In this document: piece after piece, positions 1 to 8,769 of the stretch
How the letters are laid out: every line of letters begins with the position of its first letter
Numbering within the stretch: position 1 is the stretch's first letter
Assembly (NCBI RefSeq): GCF_900105355.1
Contig: NZ_FNSC01000001.1
Coordinates: forward strand, 1 to 64,000
Direction: 5' to 3'
DNA length: 64,000 bases
Source of the DNA: Pseudomonas anguilliseptica
GTDB lineage: Bacteria > Pseudomonadota > Gammaproteobacteria > Pseudomonadales > Pseudomonadaceae
The notes under the pieces: generated by a model
Seen by the model: only the letters and a program-made list of their open reading frames with translations
Databases searched by the model: none
What the model was told of the DNA's origin: nothing
Position numbers and translations under genes: made by a program

Positions 1-166
1 CGCCTTGCGACCGATGGCGATGCGCTCAGCCAGCGGAGTGGTCTTCCAGGCCTGCTGCGTCAACTCGGCCTTGGCCAAAGCCGCCTGAATTTCAGGGTTG
101 GAAGCCAGATGGCGCTCGACATACACCGAGCCATCGATGGGGGAAATGCATTGGCAGTTTGCTCAT
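1..166 (-). pseudogene. aldehyde dehydrogenase family protein, N-terminal piece, start disrupted
   Basis: Reading leftward, the strand encodes the typical ALDH beginning CISPIDGSVYVER followed by a helix-rich stretch ending PLAERIAIGRKA at the window edge, so only about the first 50 residues are present. ALDHs of this type oxidise aldehydes such as gamma-glutamyl-aminobutyraldehyde with NAD(P)+ and often sit beside glutamine-synthetase-like polyamine genes, as here. The only nearby ATG (166-164) is out of frame with the ALDH reading, and a TGA at 165-163 precedes the correct frame. A one- or two-base indel just after the start is therefore likely. Whether this is a real mutation or a sequence error cannot be decided from the window. 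Confidence 0.7.
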
Positions 167-234
167 TGCTTGCACCTTAAAATCCTGTCGCGAACAACAG
201 GTAGGTCTGCTGTATATCTACAGGCCTGGACCTC

Positions 235-302
235 GTAGGGTGGATGGCGCTTTACCCATCCACCTATACGCTGGTGGATGAAAACAGCGTCATCCACCCT
301 AC
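235..302. repeat. REP-like double hairpin
   Basis: The outer arms GTAGGGTGGATG and CATCCACCCTAC are perfect inverted repeats. Inside are two smaller hairpins, GGTGGATGG/CCATCCACC and GGTGGATG/CATCCACC. This is the form of the extragenic palindromic elements that are frequent in Pseudomonas. It lies in the gap between the glutamine-synthetase-like gene (ending at 352) and the ALDH gene (starting near 166), and may also act as a transcription or mRNA-decay barrier. No gene was seen in 167-351. Confidence 0.65.
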
Positions 303-351
303 CCAGCGCCTCTAGCCCCTGTGTCTATTGCACCTGCGGCAAAGCAGGGCA

Positions 352-1724
352 TCAGATAATTTCGAAGTAGCGATCCAGTTCCCAGTCGCTGACATGCCGG
401 CGGTATTCGCGCTCTTCCCACTCGCGGCTGGCGGCAAAGTGCTCGACAAACTCGTCGCCAAACAGCTCCCGCGCTGCCGTCGAAGCCTTCAGCCGTTGCG
501 CCGCATCCCACAGGGTACGCGGCAGGGCCAGCTCTTCCGGGTGCTTCATGGCGTAGGCGTTACCCACCACCGGCTCGGTCGGCTCCCACTGCTGCATCAC
601 CCCGTACAGGCCAGAGCAAGCGCCACCGAGAGGGCCAGAAACGGATTGCCGTCGGCGGCGCCGAGGCGATATTCCTGACGCTGGGACTTGTCACTGCCGG
701 GAATGACCCGCAGCGCAGCGGTGCGGTTTTCCACGCCCCAGGTGGCATCGGTAGGCGCCCAGAACCCTGGGATCAGCCGCCGATAGCTGTTCAGCGTTGG
801 CGCCACCATGCACAGGAATTCCGGCATCAGGCGCTGCTGACCGGCAAGGAAGTGGCGCTGAATCTTGCTCATATTGTGCGCCTGGCTCGGGTCATAGAAC
901 GCCGACTTGCCGCTGGCGAGATCGCGCAGGGACACATGGATATGCCCACTCTGCCCCGGATATTTGCCCGACCACTTGGCCATAAAGGTGGCCATCAGGC
1001 CGTTGCGCTGGGCCAATACCTTCATAAAGGTCTTGAACAGCGCGCCCTTGTCGGCGGCGGCTTCGGCGCGGTCATAGGCAATCGCCGCCTCAAGCACGCC
1101 GGGGCCGGTTTCGGTGTGCAGGCCTTCGATGGGAAAGTCCATGCGCTCGGCCATTTCGAGGATCTCGTGGTACAGCTCGGCGTGTACCGAGTTGCGAATC
1201 ATCGAGTAGCCGAACCAATCCGGGGTGAAGGGCTTGAGGTTGCGAAAGCCTTTCTCGCGGGCCGACTCCGGGGTTTCATCGAACATAAAGAATTCGTATT
1301 CCAGCGCCGCGAACGCATCAAAGCCCATAGCCTTGCTGCGCTCGACCACCCGGCGCAGGGTGCCGCGCGGGCAGACCTTCTCGGCCGCCTCGGCAAACTC
1401 GCAGATAAACAGCAGCATGCCGTTTTCAAAGGGTAAATCGCGGCAGGTATGTGGCAGCACGCGCACCGGGGCATCGGGGTAACCGGTGTGCCAACCGGTG
1501 TACTGAGCGTTGTCGTAGAGCTGGTCCTTCACGTCCCAGCCGAGCACCACATCGCAGAAGGCAAAGCCGCTGTCGAGAGCAGAGAAGAACTTGCTGCGGC
1601 TGAGGTATTTGCCACGCATCACCCCATCGTTATCGAACACCCCGACCTTGATATGGCTAAGGCCGCGTTCTTCGACAATGCGCTTGGCATCCTGAACGGT
1701 TTTCACGTCTCGCGGATTGAGCAT
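352..1724 (-). pseudogene. glutamine synthetase family protein (gamma-glutamylpolyamine synthetase type), frameshifted
   Basis: The intact first 370 or so residues carry the GS catalytic pieces: the metal-binding EYEFFMF, then HTETGPGVLEAAI, GHIHVSL and GVENRTAALRVIPG. The frame then runs into TGA near 598-600. The missing C-terminal 80 residues (QQWEPTEPVVGNAY... to ...DRYFEII) continue in another frame to 352. A single missing base near 614, in the stretch expected to read ALASGLYG, explains the split. Family members ligate glutamate to an amine such as putrescine or ethanolamine using ATP, and the adjacent ALDH fits a gamma-glutamylation catabolic route. ATG at 1724 is preceded by a CAGGTG ribosome-binding site and a CA motif. 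Frameshift or sequencing error is unresolved; the substrate is inferred. Confidence 0.8.
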
Positions 1725-1739
1725 AAATGCACCTGTCTC

Positions 1740-1747
1740 TTGTTGTT
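1740..1747 (-). promoter_or_regulatory. CA motif (AACAACAA), candidate Hfq/Crc site
   Basis: On the minus strand the leader of the glutamine-synthetase-like gene reads AACAACAA 15 nt before its ATG. It matches AANAANAA, the sequence bound by Hfq with Crc during Pseudomonas catabolite repression. Binding is inferred from sequence only. Confidence 0.45.
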
Positions 1748-2198
1748 ATGGCTGACTTCCGGTGTCAATCCTGCAGGCAACAACAGCGTCTCAAGCGCAT
1801 CCCCACAATCACCACACAACGCGCCCTGACACTACCCACGCCTGTTAGAACACCCGGCAAAAAGCTTCATCAGTGTGGTACAGGTTTGCCAAGTTGGCTG
1901 GGCAATTAAGCAAAACAAGCGGCAAGCGTTGCATCACAGGTGACGGCAGGTACTGCTCTGCTGTAAAAGCACAGATCATCACCAGTCGAACACCTGACTG
2001 CATGCGCCAAGTGGCCGCCAGAAGCCATACCGGAGACTGTTTGAACCCGATGCCCCGCACCCTGCCAGCGCCCGGCCAGACTCGGCATCGCGCAGTAATT
2101 ACCGCCGCCTGGCACTGGCACTGACTGCCTGGCTTGCACCTACAACCTGCCTGGCGCGTGACTGGCTGATCTATACCCACAGCCTGGATAGCCAAGCC

Positions 2199-2846
2199 GT
2201 GCTGATCGACGGCCAGTTACGCGGACGCGAACATGCCGGCAAGCGGGCGTTCTTTCTGGAGCTGGTGCGCGAGCTGCTGGCCGATATGGCCGAGCCGCTG
2301 CCAATCCAGGAAGTGCCCTTGGCGCGTGGTCTGGCGCAACTGCAACAACGTGACGATGTGGTGCTCTTCAACCTTGGCAAAACTCCGGAGCGCCTGCCGC
2401 TGGCGCACTGGGTCGGGCCCATCTGGGAAGAGACCGACTGGTTCTACGAGAACAGCCAACGGCCCACCGGTATCCACAGGCTGGAGGATGCCAAGAACCT
2501 GCCGGTGTGCGTGCTCAACGGCAGCTCCCATGATGAACGTCTGACGGCAATGGGGTTCTCGCAGCTAAAGCGCAACAACGCTTACAGCACCTGCTTCGGC
2601 ATGCTCGCAGCAGGCCGGATCGCGCTGGCTGCCTCGGCGGACTCAGGGCTGGCGCAGAGGCTGCGCGAGGCTGGAGTCGCGGCCGACAAGGTACGCCCAA
2701 GCGCCGTGCAGCTGGGCCGCGACGAAGGCTATATTGCCCTGTCACGCAGCATGCCTGAGCAGGACATCGCGCGCTGGCGCGCGGCTTTACAGCGCGTGCA
2801 GCAGGATGGCCGCATCCTGGCCCTGCAGAATCGCTACGCGCACTGA
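2199..2846 (+). CDS. periplasmic amino-acid-type substrate-binding protein (SBP_bac_3-like)
   Basis: The protein resembles the small ABC-type/orphan extracellular solute-binding family 3 found in pseudomonads (LVRELLADMAEPLPIQEVP..., W...GPI.W.ETDWFYEN..., closing with an ALQRVQQDG helix). The first in-frame start codon is GTG at 2199, but clear coding continues upstream in the same frame. A signal-peptide-like segment RRLALALTAWLAPTTCLA, encoded from about 2103, is followed by RDWLIYTHSLDSQA. No ATG, GTG or TTG lies in that upstream frame before a stop at 1995. The nearest ATG (2050) is one frame off, so the true N-terminus is probably broken by an indel. As drawn, the protein would lack its export signal. 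The ligand is unknown. Confidence 0.6.
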   Translation: MLIDGQLRGREHAGKRAFFLELVRELLADMAEPLPIQEVPLARGLAQLQQRDDVVLFNLGKTPERLPLAHWVGPIWEETDWFYENSQRPTGIHRLEDAKNLPVCVLNGSSHDERLTAMGFSQLKRNNAYSTCFGMLAAGRIALAASADSGLAQRLREAGVAADKVRPSAVQLGRDEGYIALSRSMPEQDIARWRAALQRVQQDGRILALQNRYAH

Positions 2847-2867
2847 CAGAGTCGCCTGCCCGCCGCG

Positions 2868-2903
2868 CAAAAAAACACGCCCGCATCTTGCGCTGCGGGC
2901 GTG
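2868..2903 (-). terminator. bidirectional-looking terminator
   Basis: A GC-rich stem, CACGCCCGCA/TGCGGGCGTG with a short loop, is followed on the minus strand by seven T residues. It closes the TRAP transporter unit read leftward and could also stop the convergent gene ending at 2846. Confidence 0.75.
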
Positions 2904-2923
2904 AGGTGTAGCGACCCCAGGTG

Positions 2924-3976
2924 CTAGCCGCGATAGGGCGCGCCGGCCTTGGCCATGAGTGCGTTGTACTTCTTGAATATCTCCACCACGCGCGCGCAGC
3001 GCGGGCTGGTTTTGGCGATTTCATCCCAGAACTTCAGCGCCTCGGCCTCCACCGTGGCCCACTCCTCGGCCGGGATGGAGGTCAGTTGCAGCTTGCCGCC
3101 CTCGACCCGCAACTGCGCTTCACCGCCCCAGTACCAGTGCTGGCGGTAGTAGTTGGAGCTGTCCATGCACAGTTTGAACAGGGTTTTCAGATGCTCGGGC
3201 ACTTCGGCCCATTTGTCCGAGTTGGCGAAGTAGGAGCCGCACCACGCACCGGAGATATTGTTGGTGAGGAAGTACTTGGTCACGTTGGCCCAGCCAACGG
3301 TGTAGTCCTCGGTAATACCGGACCAGGCGATGCCGTCCAGCTCGCCGGTCTGCATGGCCACCTCGACATCTTCCCAGGGCAGGGTCACCGGAATCACGCC
3401 GAAACGGGTAAGGAACTTGCCAGCCGTAGGAAAGGTGAAAATGCGCTTGCCCTTGAGCTGCTCAAGCTTGGTGATCGGCTCCACCGTGGCGAAGTGGCAC
3501 GGGTCCCAGGCGCCAGCGCCGAGCCAGGTCACACCTTTGACTTCGCCATAGGCCTCGGCCCAGATTTCATTGAGCCCGTACTGGTTGAACAGCACCGGAA
3601 TGTCCAGGCTGTAACGGGTGGCAAAGGGGAAGTAGCCGCCGAACACAGAGATATCCACGGGCGCGGCAATGGAGTCGTCATCGCTCTGCACGGCATCGAT
3701 GGTGCCCTTCTGCATGGCGCGGAACAGCTCGCCGGTGGGCACCAGCTGGTCGGCGTAATACAGCTGGATTTCCATCTCGCCATTGGCTGCCTTGTTGAAG
3801 GCATCGATGGAGGGTTTGATCACATGTTCGCCCAGGGCGGCACCGGCATAGGTCTGCAGGCGCCAGACGATTTTCTTCGGCTCGGCGGCATAGATATGCG
3901 CCGAACCCAATGCCGTTGCCCCTGCTGCCCCGGTGGCCACCGCGGCGGTTTTCAGAAAACTGCGTCTCGTACTCAT
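2924..3976 (-). CDS. TRAP transporter substrate-binding protein (DctP family)
   Basis: This 350-residue periplasmic receptor would deliver a carboxylate-type solute to the DctQ/DctM membrane partners encoded just upstream. The N-terminus has a twin-arginine export motif RRSFLK at residues 4-9 followed by an alanine-rich hydrophobic core ending near AEPKK, so a folded precursor is probably exported by Tat. The family pattern is clear: A...GEHVIKPS.DAFNKAANGEMEI.LYYADQLVPTGELF.AM..GTIDA, and later W.GITEDYTVGWANVTKYFL. The start was chosen at the ATG giving the Tat signal. It is separated from dctM by 209 bases containing a large stem-loop, which may set its transcript level apart from the permease genes. 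The ligand cannot be told from sequence. Confidence 0.9.
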   Translation of the reverse strand: MSTRRSFLKTAAVATGAAGATALGSAHIYAAEPKKIVWRLQTYAGAALGEHVIKPSIDAFNKAANGEMEIQLYYADQLVPTGELFRAMQKGTIDAVQSDDDSIAAPVDISVFGGYFPFATRYSLDIPVLFNQYGLNEIWAEAYGEVKGVTWLGAGAWDPCHFATVEPITKLEQLKGKRIFTFPTAGKFLTRFGVIPVTLPWEDVEVAMQTGELDGIAWSGITEDYTVGWANVTKYFLTNNISGAWCGSYFANSDKWAEVPEHLKTLFKLCMDSSNYYRQHWYWGGEAQLRVEGGKLQLTSIPAEEWATVEAEALKFWDEIAKTSPRCARVVEIFKKYNALMAKAGAPYRG

Positions 3977-4081
3977 GCTGTTATCTCCAGGCTTGTCGAT
4001 TCAGATGGCATACAACCGCACTGCCTGGCCCACGGGGCACTGGCAGGGTTTTCAGAGGGGCAACCTGCACCTGATGACTCA

Positions 4082-4144
4082 AAAGCCCTTGAGGATTGCG
4101 TGCGGCATAAGCGGCGCTGCGCCGCGGCAATCCTCACTGGCTTT
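4082..4144. promoter_or_regulatory. large intergenic stem-loop between dctM and dctP
   Basis: Arms AAAGCC...GAGGATTGC and GCAATCCTC...GGCTTT pair over a GC-rich loop that itself contains GCGGCGC/GCCGC. There is no T-tract on either strand. In polycistronic transporter messages such hairpins often protect the receptor mRNA or attenuate readthrough; that role is inferred here. Confidence 0.55.
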
Positions 4145-4185
4145 ATCGGTACGACTGCGCTGGCCTACAGCTGAAATTCATGTGC

Positions 4186-5511
4186 TCACCTGCCGTAATG
4201 CCACTGCGGCAGCCACAGGGCGATCTGCGGGAAAACCATGACCAGCACCAGCGCCAGGACCATGATCAGCACGAATGGGGTAACCGACACATAGATGTCG
4301 CGCAACGAGACTTCCGGCGGAGCCATGGCGCGCATCAGGAACAGGTTGTAGCCGAAGGGCGGGGTCATATAGGCGATCTGGCAGGTGATGGTGTAGAGCA
4401 CGCCATACCAGACCAGATCGAAGCCCAGAGCACCGACCAGCGGAATATACAAAGGGGCGACGATCACCAGCATGGCGGAGTCATCGAGAAACATGCCCAT
4501 GAGGATGAACGACAGCTGCATCAGGATCAGCACCTGCCAGGGCCCAAGACCAAGGCTCTAGAGAAAGAACGCCTCGATTGCCTTGACCGCGCCGAGGCCG
4601 TCAAACACCGCGCCGAAGCACAAGGCGGCGAGGATGATCCACATAAACATGCAGCTGATGCCGAGCGTCTTGCGCAGGGTTTCTTCCATCACACTGCGGG
4701 TCAAACGCCCCTTGACCAACGCCATCAGGGTGGCCGCCGCTGCACCCACCGCCGAGCTTTCCACCAGGCTGGTGATGCCCATCAGAAACAGGCCGGTCAT
4801 GCAGAAGAAGATAAACAGCGGCGCAACCCCAGCCTTGAGCAGCAACAGCTTCTCGCGCCGGCTGATCTGCCCGCGCTCCTCTGCAGATAAGGCCGGCCCC
4901 AGTTCTGGCTGCAAACGGCAACGCACGGCGATATAGAGGATAAACAGCCCCGCCATCAGCAGACCGGGAAACACCCCTGCCAGCCACAGCTGGCCGACCG
5001 GCTGGCGGGCAATCATGCCGTACAGCACCAGCACCACACTGGGTGGAATCAGAATACCGAGGGAGCTGCCGGCCTGGATCACCCCGGTGACCATGATCTT
5101 GTCGTAGCCACGACGCAACAGCTCCGGCAAAGCAATGCTCGCACCGATGGCCATGCCGGCCACGCTGAGGCCATTCATCGCCGAGATCGCCACCATCAGG
5201 CCGATGGTGCCGATGGCCAGGCCACCATTGAGCGGCCCCATCCAGACGTGGAACATCTTGTAGAGGTCTTCGGCCAGCCCCGACTCGGAGAGCATATAGC
5301 CCATAAATACGAACAACGGCAGAGTCAGCAGCGGGTACCACTTCATCAATTTCATGGCCGCGCTGAAGGCCATTTCCGAACCGCCGTCGCCCCACAACAG
5401 CAGCGCCGCCACCACCGCGACAAAACCGATCGCGCCAAATACCCGCTTGCCGGTAAGCAGCAGCAACATCATCGAGGAGAACATCAGCACGGCTATCAAC
5501 TCGTAATCCAT
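4186..5511 (-). pseudogene. TRAP transporter large permease (DctM), interrupted by an in-frame TAG
   Basis: The large integral membrane subunit of the TRAP system has about a dozen hydrophobic segments, with family landmarks GYMLSESGLAEDLY, GIL/IPPSVVLVLYGM and, near the C-terminus, FLDDSAMLVIVAPLYIPLV and YMTPPFGYNLFLMRAM. The frame is continuous from 5511 to 4186 except for one amber codon at 4560-4558, where homologues read roughly FFL(E/Q)SLGLGPW. The mutation leaves about 317 residues and removes the last quarter. It is a substitution in frame, not an indel, so it looks less like a typical long-read error. ATG overlaps the dctQ stop (TAATG), indicating translational coupling. As written, the transporter would be inactive. 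Confidence 0.8.
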
Positions 5512-6017
5512 TACAGCGGTTCCCCCCGCGCGGCGGCGATGTCCTTAAACAGGGTGGCAATGGCCTGCAGCAGCATCAGGGCGATGCCGATGCACATGAT
5601 GATCTTGATCGGCGCCATGGGGGGCGACCAGGCCGAGTAGCTGGTTTCACTGTACTCAAGGGCGTACTGGGTTGAAGAAATACCGCCGAAGAGCAGGAAC
5701 ACCAGGTAGAAAATCAGAAAACCGATGGTGATCGCATCGATGATTGCCCGGGTCCGTGGCGACCAGCGGCTGTAGAACAGGTCCATGCGCACATGGGCAT
5801 CCAGTTGCATGGAATAGGCGCCGCCAAGCAGGAAGTAGGCGACCATCAGAAACTGCGCCGACTCCAGCGTCCAAGCGGCCGGCATAAAGAAGGTCTTGCT
5901 GATTGAGGAGTACAGCAGCACGCCGAGAATGGCGAAGATCAGGTACATGGCGAAGCGCCCGACAACGCGGTTGAGCGCCTCCACTGCGTGCACAAACAGC
6001 CTGATGGCCTTGGGCAT
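5511..6017 (-). CDS. TRAP transporter small permease (DctQ)
   Basis: This 168-residue, four-helix membrane protein pairs with DctM. Typical DctQ features are an early helix (RFAMYLIFAILGVLLYSSI), LESAQFLMVAYFLLGGAY, and the HVRMDLFYSRWSPRTRAIID motif that follows helix 2. It is the first gene of the dctQ-dctM-dctP unit. ATG 6017 is preceded by CAGGTG and by an AATAACAA CA motif, suggesting Crc/Hfq control. The gene itself looks intact, although its DctM partner carries a premature stop. Confidence 0.88.
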   Translation of the reverse strand: MPKAIRLFVHAVEALNRVVGRFAMYLIFAILGVLLYSSISKTFFMPAAWTLESAQFLMVAYFLLGGAYSMQLDAHVRMDLFYSRWSPRTRAIIDAITIGFLIFYLVFLLFGGISSTQYALEYSETSYSAWSPPMAPIKIIMCIGIALMLLQAIATLFKDIAAARGEPL

Positions 6018-6035
6018 ACTGCACCTGCCGAATAA

Positions 6036-6043
6036 TTGTTATT
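6036..6043 (-). promoter_or_regulatory. CA motif (AATAACAA), candidate Hfq/Crc site
   Basis: AATAACAA lies 18 nt upstream of the dctQ start, matching AANAANAA. It suggests carbon-source-dependent repression of the TRAP system; this is inferred. Confidence 0.4.
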
Positions 6044-6183
6044 CCGAGAGCCTAGACCAAGATGGCGCAAAGCCAACCAGCGCTGACAGCGTTAGCACAA
6101 AGCACGCCAGCTCTTTTGCGCAGGCAATCTCTCTCGAAATATCAGCAGCTTAGTGCGCAGGAAAAAGCTGCGGTAGACCCCTA

Positions 6184-7116
6184 CTAGCCCTCTAGAAAGC
6201 CCATCAGCACCGCCACGGTGCGTGCTGGCTCCTCTTTCTTGGGGCACATGGCCGAGGTCGTCGAACAGCACCAGACGGCTGCCCTTGATGTCGCGTTTGA
6301 AGCGCTCGGCATTGACCGGTGGAATCAACTCATCGCGACCACCCCAAATAATCAGCGTCGGCACCTTGAGTTCGGCGATACGCGTGTAGCTCTGCCCCGC
6401 TTCGGCCTGGATAAAGCGCTGACGCAAGGCTTCACGATTGCCGGCGCGCAGGGTCAGCTCGTAGTAGCGATCAATCAGCTCATCGCTGACCTTGTCCGGA
6501 TCGCCGTAGATGTTGCGGATGCTTGCCTCGATCATCTGCCGGGGCAGCAGATTGGCCATCAGTGGCGCCAGCGCGGGAATCTGCGCCAGACGAAAACCGA
6601 TGGGCATGGAAGTGGCGTTGCGCGGATAACCGGCGGCATCCACCAGCACCAGCCGTTCAACACGCTGCGGATAGTTCAGGGCAAATTGCCAGGCCAGTTG
6701 CCCGCCACCACCGCACGCGGCACCTGCAACTGATCCAGCACATGGCCGAGAAAGGCGCTGTAGTGGGCCATGCGGTAATCACCATCGGGGAATGGCCCGG
6801 TCAAGCCAAAGCCCGGCAGATCGAGGCTGATCACCCGACGCTTGGCCTGCAACGCTGCCACCCAGCCTTCCCAGGTGTGCAGGCTGGCCGAGGTGCCGTG
6901 CAGCAACACGATCGGCGCGGGGTCATCGCGTGGGCCCTGATCGCGCAGGTACACCAGCATGCCGTCAACCGCGACAAACTGCGACGGTGGCAAAGCCCAG
7001 CGCGGCTTGAGGTCCGCCACGGGGCGATCCGGCGCCCAATTCCAGGCGACCGCAGCGGCCAGGCTGATCAGCACCAACAGGACAACGGATACGGATATCT
7101 GCACAGCACGCTTCAT
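6184..7116 (-). pseudogene. alpha/beta hydrolase with N-terminal membrane anchor, two frameshifts
   Basis: From ATG 7116 (AGG eight bases upstream) the protein starts with a membrane segment (ISVSVVLLVLISLAAAVAW). It shows the oxyanion-hole motif LHGTSASLHTWEGW and breaks at RAVVAGN near 6705, just where GNSLGG (the nucleophile elbow) is expected. The lid and C-terminus resume in another frame (LVDAAGYP..., LIIWGGRDELIP). A second shift near 6230, immediately after the catalytic-histidine motif LGHVPQE, separates the expected ending EEPARTVAVLMGFLEG, with TAG at 6186-6184. The family are serine hydrolases, usually esterases or lipases. Two indels in one gene argue for a decayed gene or a poor consensus. 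Confidence 0.75.
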
Positions 7117-7259
7117 GGTCGATACCTGATGACGGGGCACTGGCAATACTAGCCAACGAGGCACAGCTTGCCTGCAGAGCGCCGGATATCAATCGACACA
7201 AGCGGCCGATACCGGACGAAAAAACTATGTAGCTATTGCGTGTTGTGAAGCGATAAGCC

Positions 7260-7345
7260 GTAGGTTGGTGTTGAGCACAGCGAAGCCCAACAGACCGCTG
7301 CATGGGTAGGTTGGGCTTCGTCGCGTTGCTCCTCAACCCAACCTA
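7260..7345. repeat. REP-like palindromic repeat
   Basis: The outer arms GTAGGTTGGTGTTGAG and CTCAACCCAACCTAC form an imperfect palindrome. A second pair inside (GAAGCCCAAC and GTTGGGCTTC) folds independently. It is an extragenic palindrome type different from the one at 235-302. The rest of the 7117-7438 gap shows no gene. Confidence 0.6.
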
Positions 7346-7364
7346 CCCATGCACCCTGCGGACG

Positions 7365-7391
7365 AAAAAAAGCCCCGACGTGCCGGGGCTT
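7365..7391 (-). terminator. intrinsic terminator
   Basis: Stem AGCCCCG/CGGGGCT with a six-base loop. On the minus strand it runs into a tract of seven T residues, so it would stop leftward transcription from the reductase operon. Confidence 0.7.
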
Positions 7392-7438
7392 GAGGAGTGT
7401 TGCGCCGTTTTGCGGCGCACACGATAAAACGGGTATCT

Positions 7439-7608
7439 AGAATCTGTTTCGGATCTCGCGAGCTAGAGCGATACAAGGCGCTACGTAGTAACAGCCTCCG
7501 GCTGATCAAAACGCGGCGAGGAAGCGGAGTGTACGAACTGTACATGAGCATTCCGAGCCTGTTTTTAACGCCGTATCGCCGACGCGCAGCAGATTCGAGA
7601 TAGGTTCT
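7439..7608. mobile_element. MITE-like inverted-repeat element (170 bp)
   Basis: The ends AGAATCTGTTTCGGATCT and, inverted, AGAACCTATCTCGAATCT match at 14 of 18 positions. The interior shares several blocks with the element at 33650-33789: GGCGAGGAAGCGGAGT, ATGAGCATTCCGAGCCTG and AACGCCGTATCG. There is no long reading frame. The right end touches the stop codon of the reductase gene (TAA 7610-7608). Non-autonomous transposition is inferred from the terminal repeats and the second copy. Confidence 0.55.
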
Positions 7609-8717
7609 TAGACCAGGCTGGTCAGCGCATCACGGCTGAACGGCAGAATATCCTGCTCGCGGCCATCGCGTACTTTTACCGCCCAATCCGGGTCGACCAG
7701 CAGTGCACGGCCTACGGCAACCAGGTCGAACTCCTGCTTGTTCAGACGCTCCAGCAGGTTTTCCAGACTGGCCGGCTGAGCCACCTTGTCGGTGTTGACC
7801 ATAAACTGCAGGAACTCGCCGTCCAGGCCGACGCTGCCAACGGTGATGGTTGGCTTGCCGGTCAGCTTGCGCGTCCAGCCGGCCAGGTTCAACTCGGAGC
7901 CGTCGAACTCCGGCTCCCAGAAACGGCGGGTCGAGCAGTGGAAGATATCCACGCCGGCATCGGCCAGCGGCTTAAGGAAGGCCTCAAGCGCTTCAGGAGT
8001 CTCTACCAGGCGAGCGCTGTAATCCTGCTGCTTCCACTGCGAGAAGCGGAAGATGATTGGGAACTCAGGGCCGACGGCGGCACGCACAGCCTGGATCAGT
8101 TCGATGGCAAAGCGCGAACGCTGCGCCAGGTCACCACCGTATTCGTCGGTGCGCTGGTTGCTGCCGGCCCAGAAGAACTGGTCGACCAGATAGCCGTGGG
8201 CACCGTGAATTTCCACACCGTCCATGCCGATGGCCTTGGCATCTCTGGCGGCTTGGGCGAAGGCGGCGATCACGTCCTTGATATCGTCCTGGGTCATGCC
8301 GTGCACAACCACATTGCCCTCTTTAATCTTTTCGCTCGGGCCGTAGCCTGGGACGCTGGCGTCCGGCTCGGTGCCCAGCTTGCGCACATTGCCCACGTGC
8401 CACAGTTGCGGAACGATCTTGCCGCCTTCTGCGTGCACGGCCTCGACCACTTTCTTCCAGCCGGCCAGAGCATCTTCACCGTAGAAACGCGGCACATTCG
8501 GGTAACCGTTGGCGGCCTTGTGCCCAACCGTGGTGCCTTCGGTGACGATCAAACCAACGCCGGCAGCCGCGCGGCGACGGTAGTACTCGATGACCTTGCT
8601 ATTCGGTACGCCGCCTGGGGAGAAGGAACGGGTCATCGGGGCCATGACCACACGGGTCGGCAGCTCCAGGTTGCCCAGGCTAAAGGGTTGGAACAGTGCT
8701 TTAACGGGATCGGTCAT
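7608..8717 (-). CDS. Old Yellow Enzyme family alkene reductase (NADH:flavin oxidoreductase)
   Basis: A TIM-barrel FMN enzyme of about 369 residues that reduces activated alkenes, nitro compounds or N-ethylmaleimide-like electrophiles with NAD(P)H. Family signatures are RVVMAPMTRS near the start (FMN binding), PQLWHVGN, the substrate-binding HGAHGYLVDQFFW with its HxxH pair, NQRTDEYGG, and the phosphate-binding end VAVGRALLVDPDW. The leader reads GAGGA followed by three tandem ATGs; the third (8717) has the best spacing, so the product may begin up to two residues earlier. It follows a TetR-type regulator in the same direction with a 52-base gap, resembling nemR-nemA. Its stop codon is shared with the end of the inverted-repeat element. 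Confidence 0.9.
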   Translation of the reverse strand: MTDPVKALFQPFSLGNLELPTRVVMAPMTRSFSPGGVPNSKVIEYYRRRAAAGVGLIVTEGTTVGHKAANGYPNVPRFYGEDALAGWKKVVEAVHAEGGKIVPQLWHVGNVRKLGTEPDASVPGYGPSEKIKEGNVVVHGMTQDDIKDVIAAFAQAARDAKAIGMDGVEIHGAHGYLVDQFFWAGSNQRTDEYGGDLAQRSRFAIELIQAVRAAVGPEFPIIFRFSQWKQQDYSARLVETPEALEAFLKPLADAGVDIFHCSTRRFWEPEFDGSELNLAGWTRKLTGKPTITVGSVGLDGEFLQFMVNTDKVAQPASLENLLERLNKQEFDLVAVGRALLVDPDWAVKVRDGREQDILPFSRDALTSLV

Positions 8718-8769
8718 CATCATTCCTCGGGGCGGCCAGAGCGCCGCAACTGGTTAAAGGGGCTTGTAT

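Noticed and set aside
2921..4174. Long plus-strand open frame antisense to the TRAP receptor, and similar ones at 12993-14183, 15307-16209 and 19508-20980.
   Set aside because: They mirror real genes in a high-GC genome, show no family motifs and have arginine/histidine/glutamine-rich low-complexity composition.
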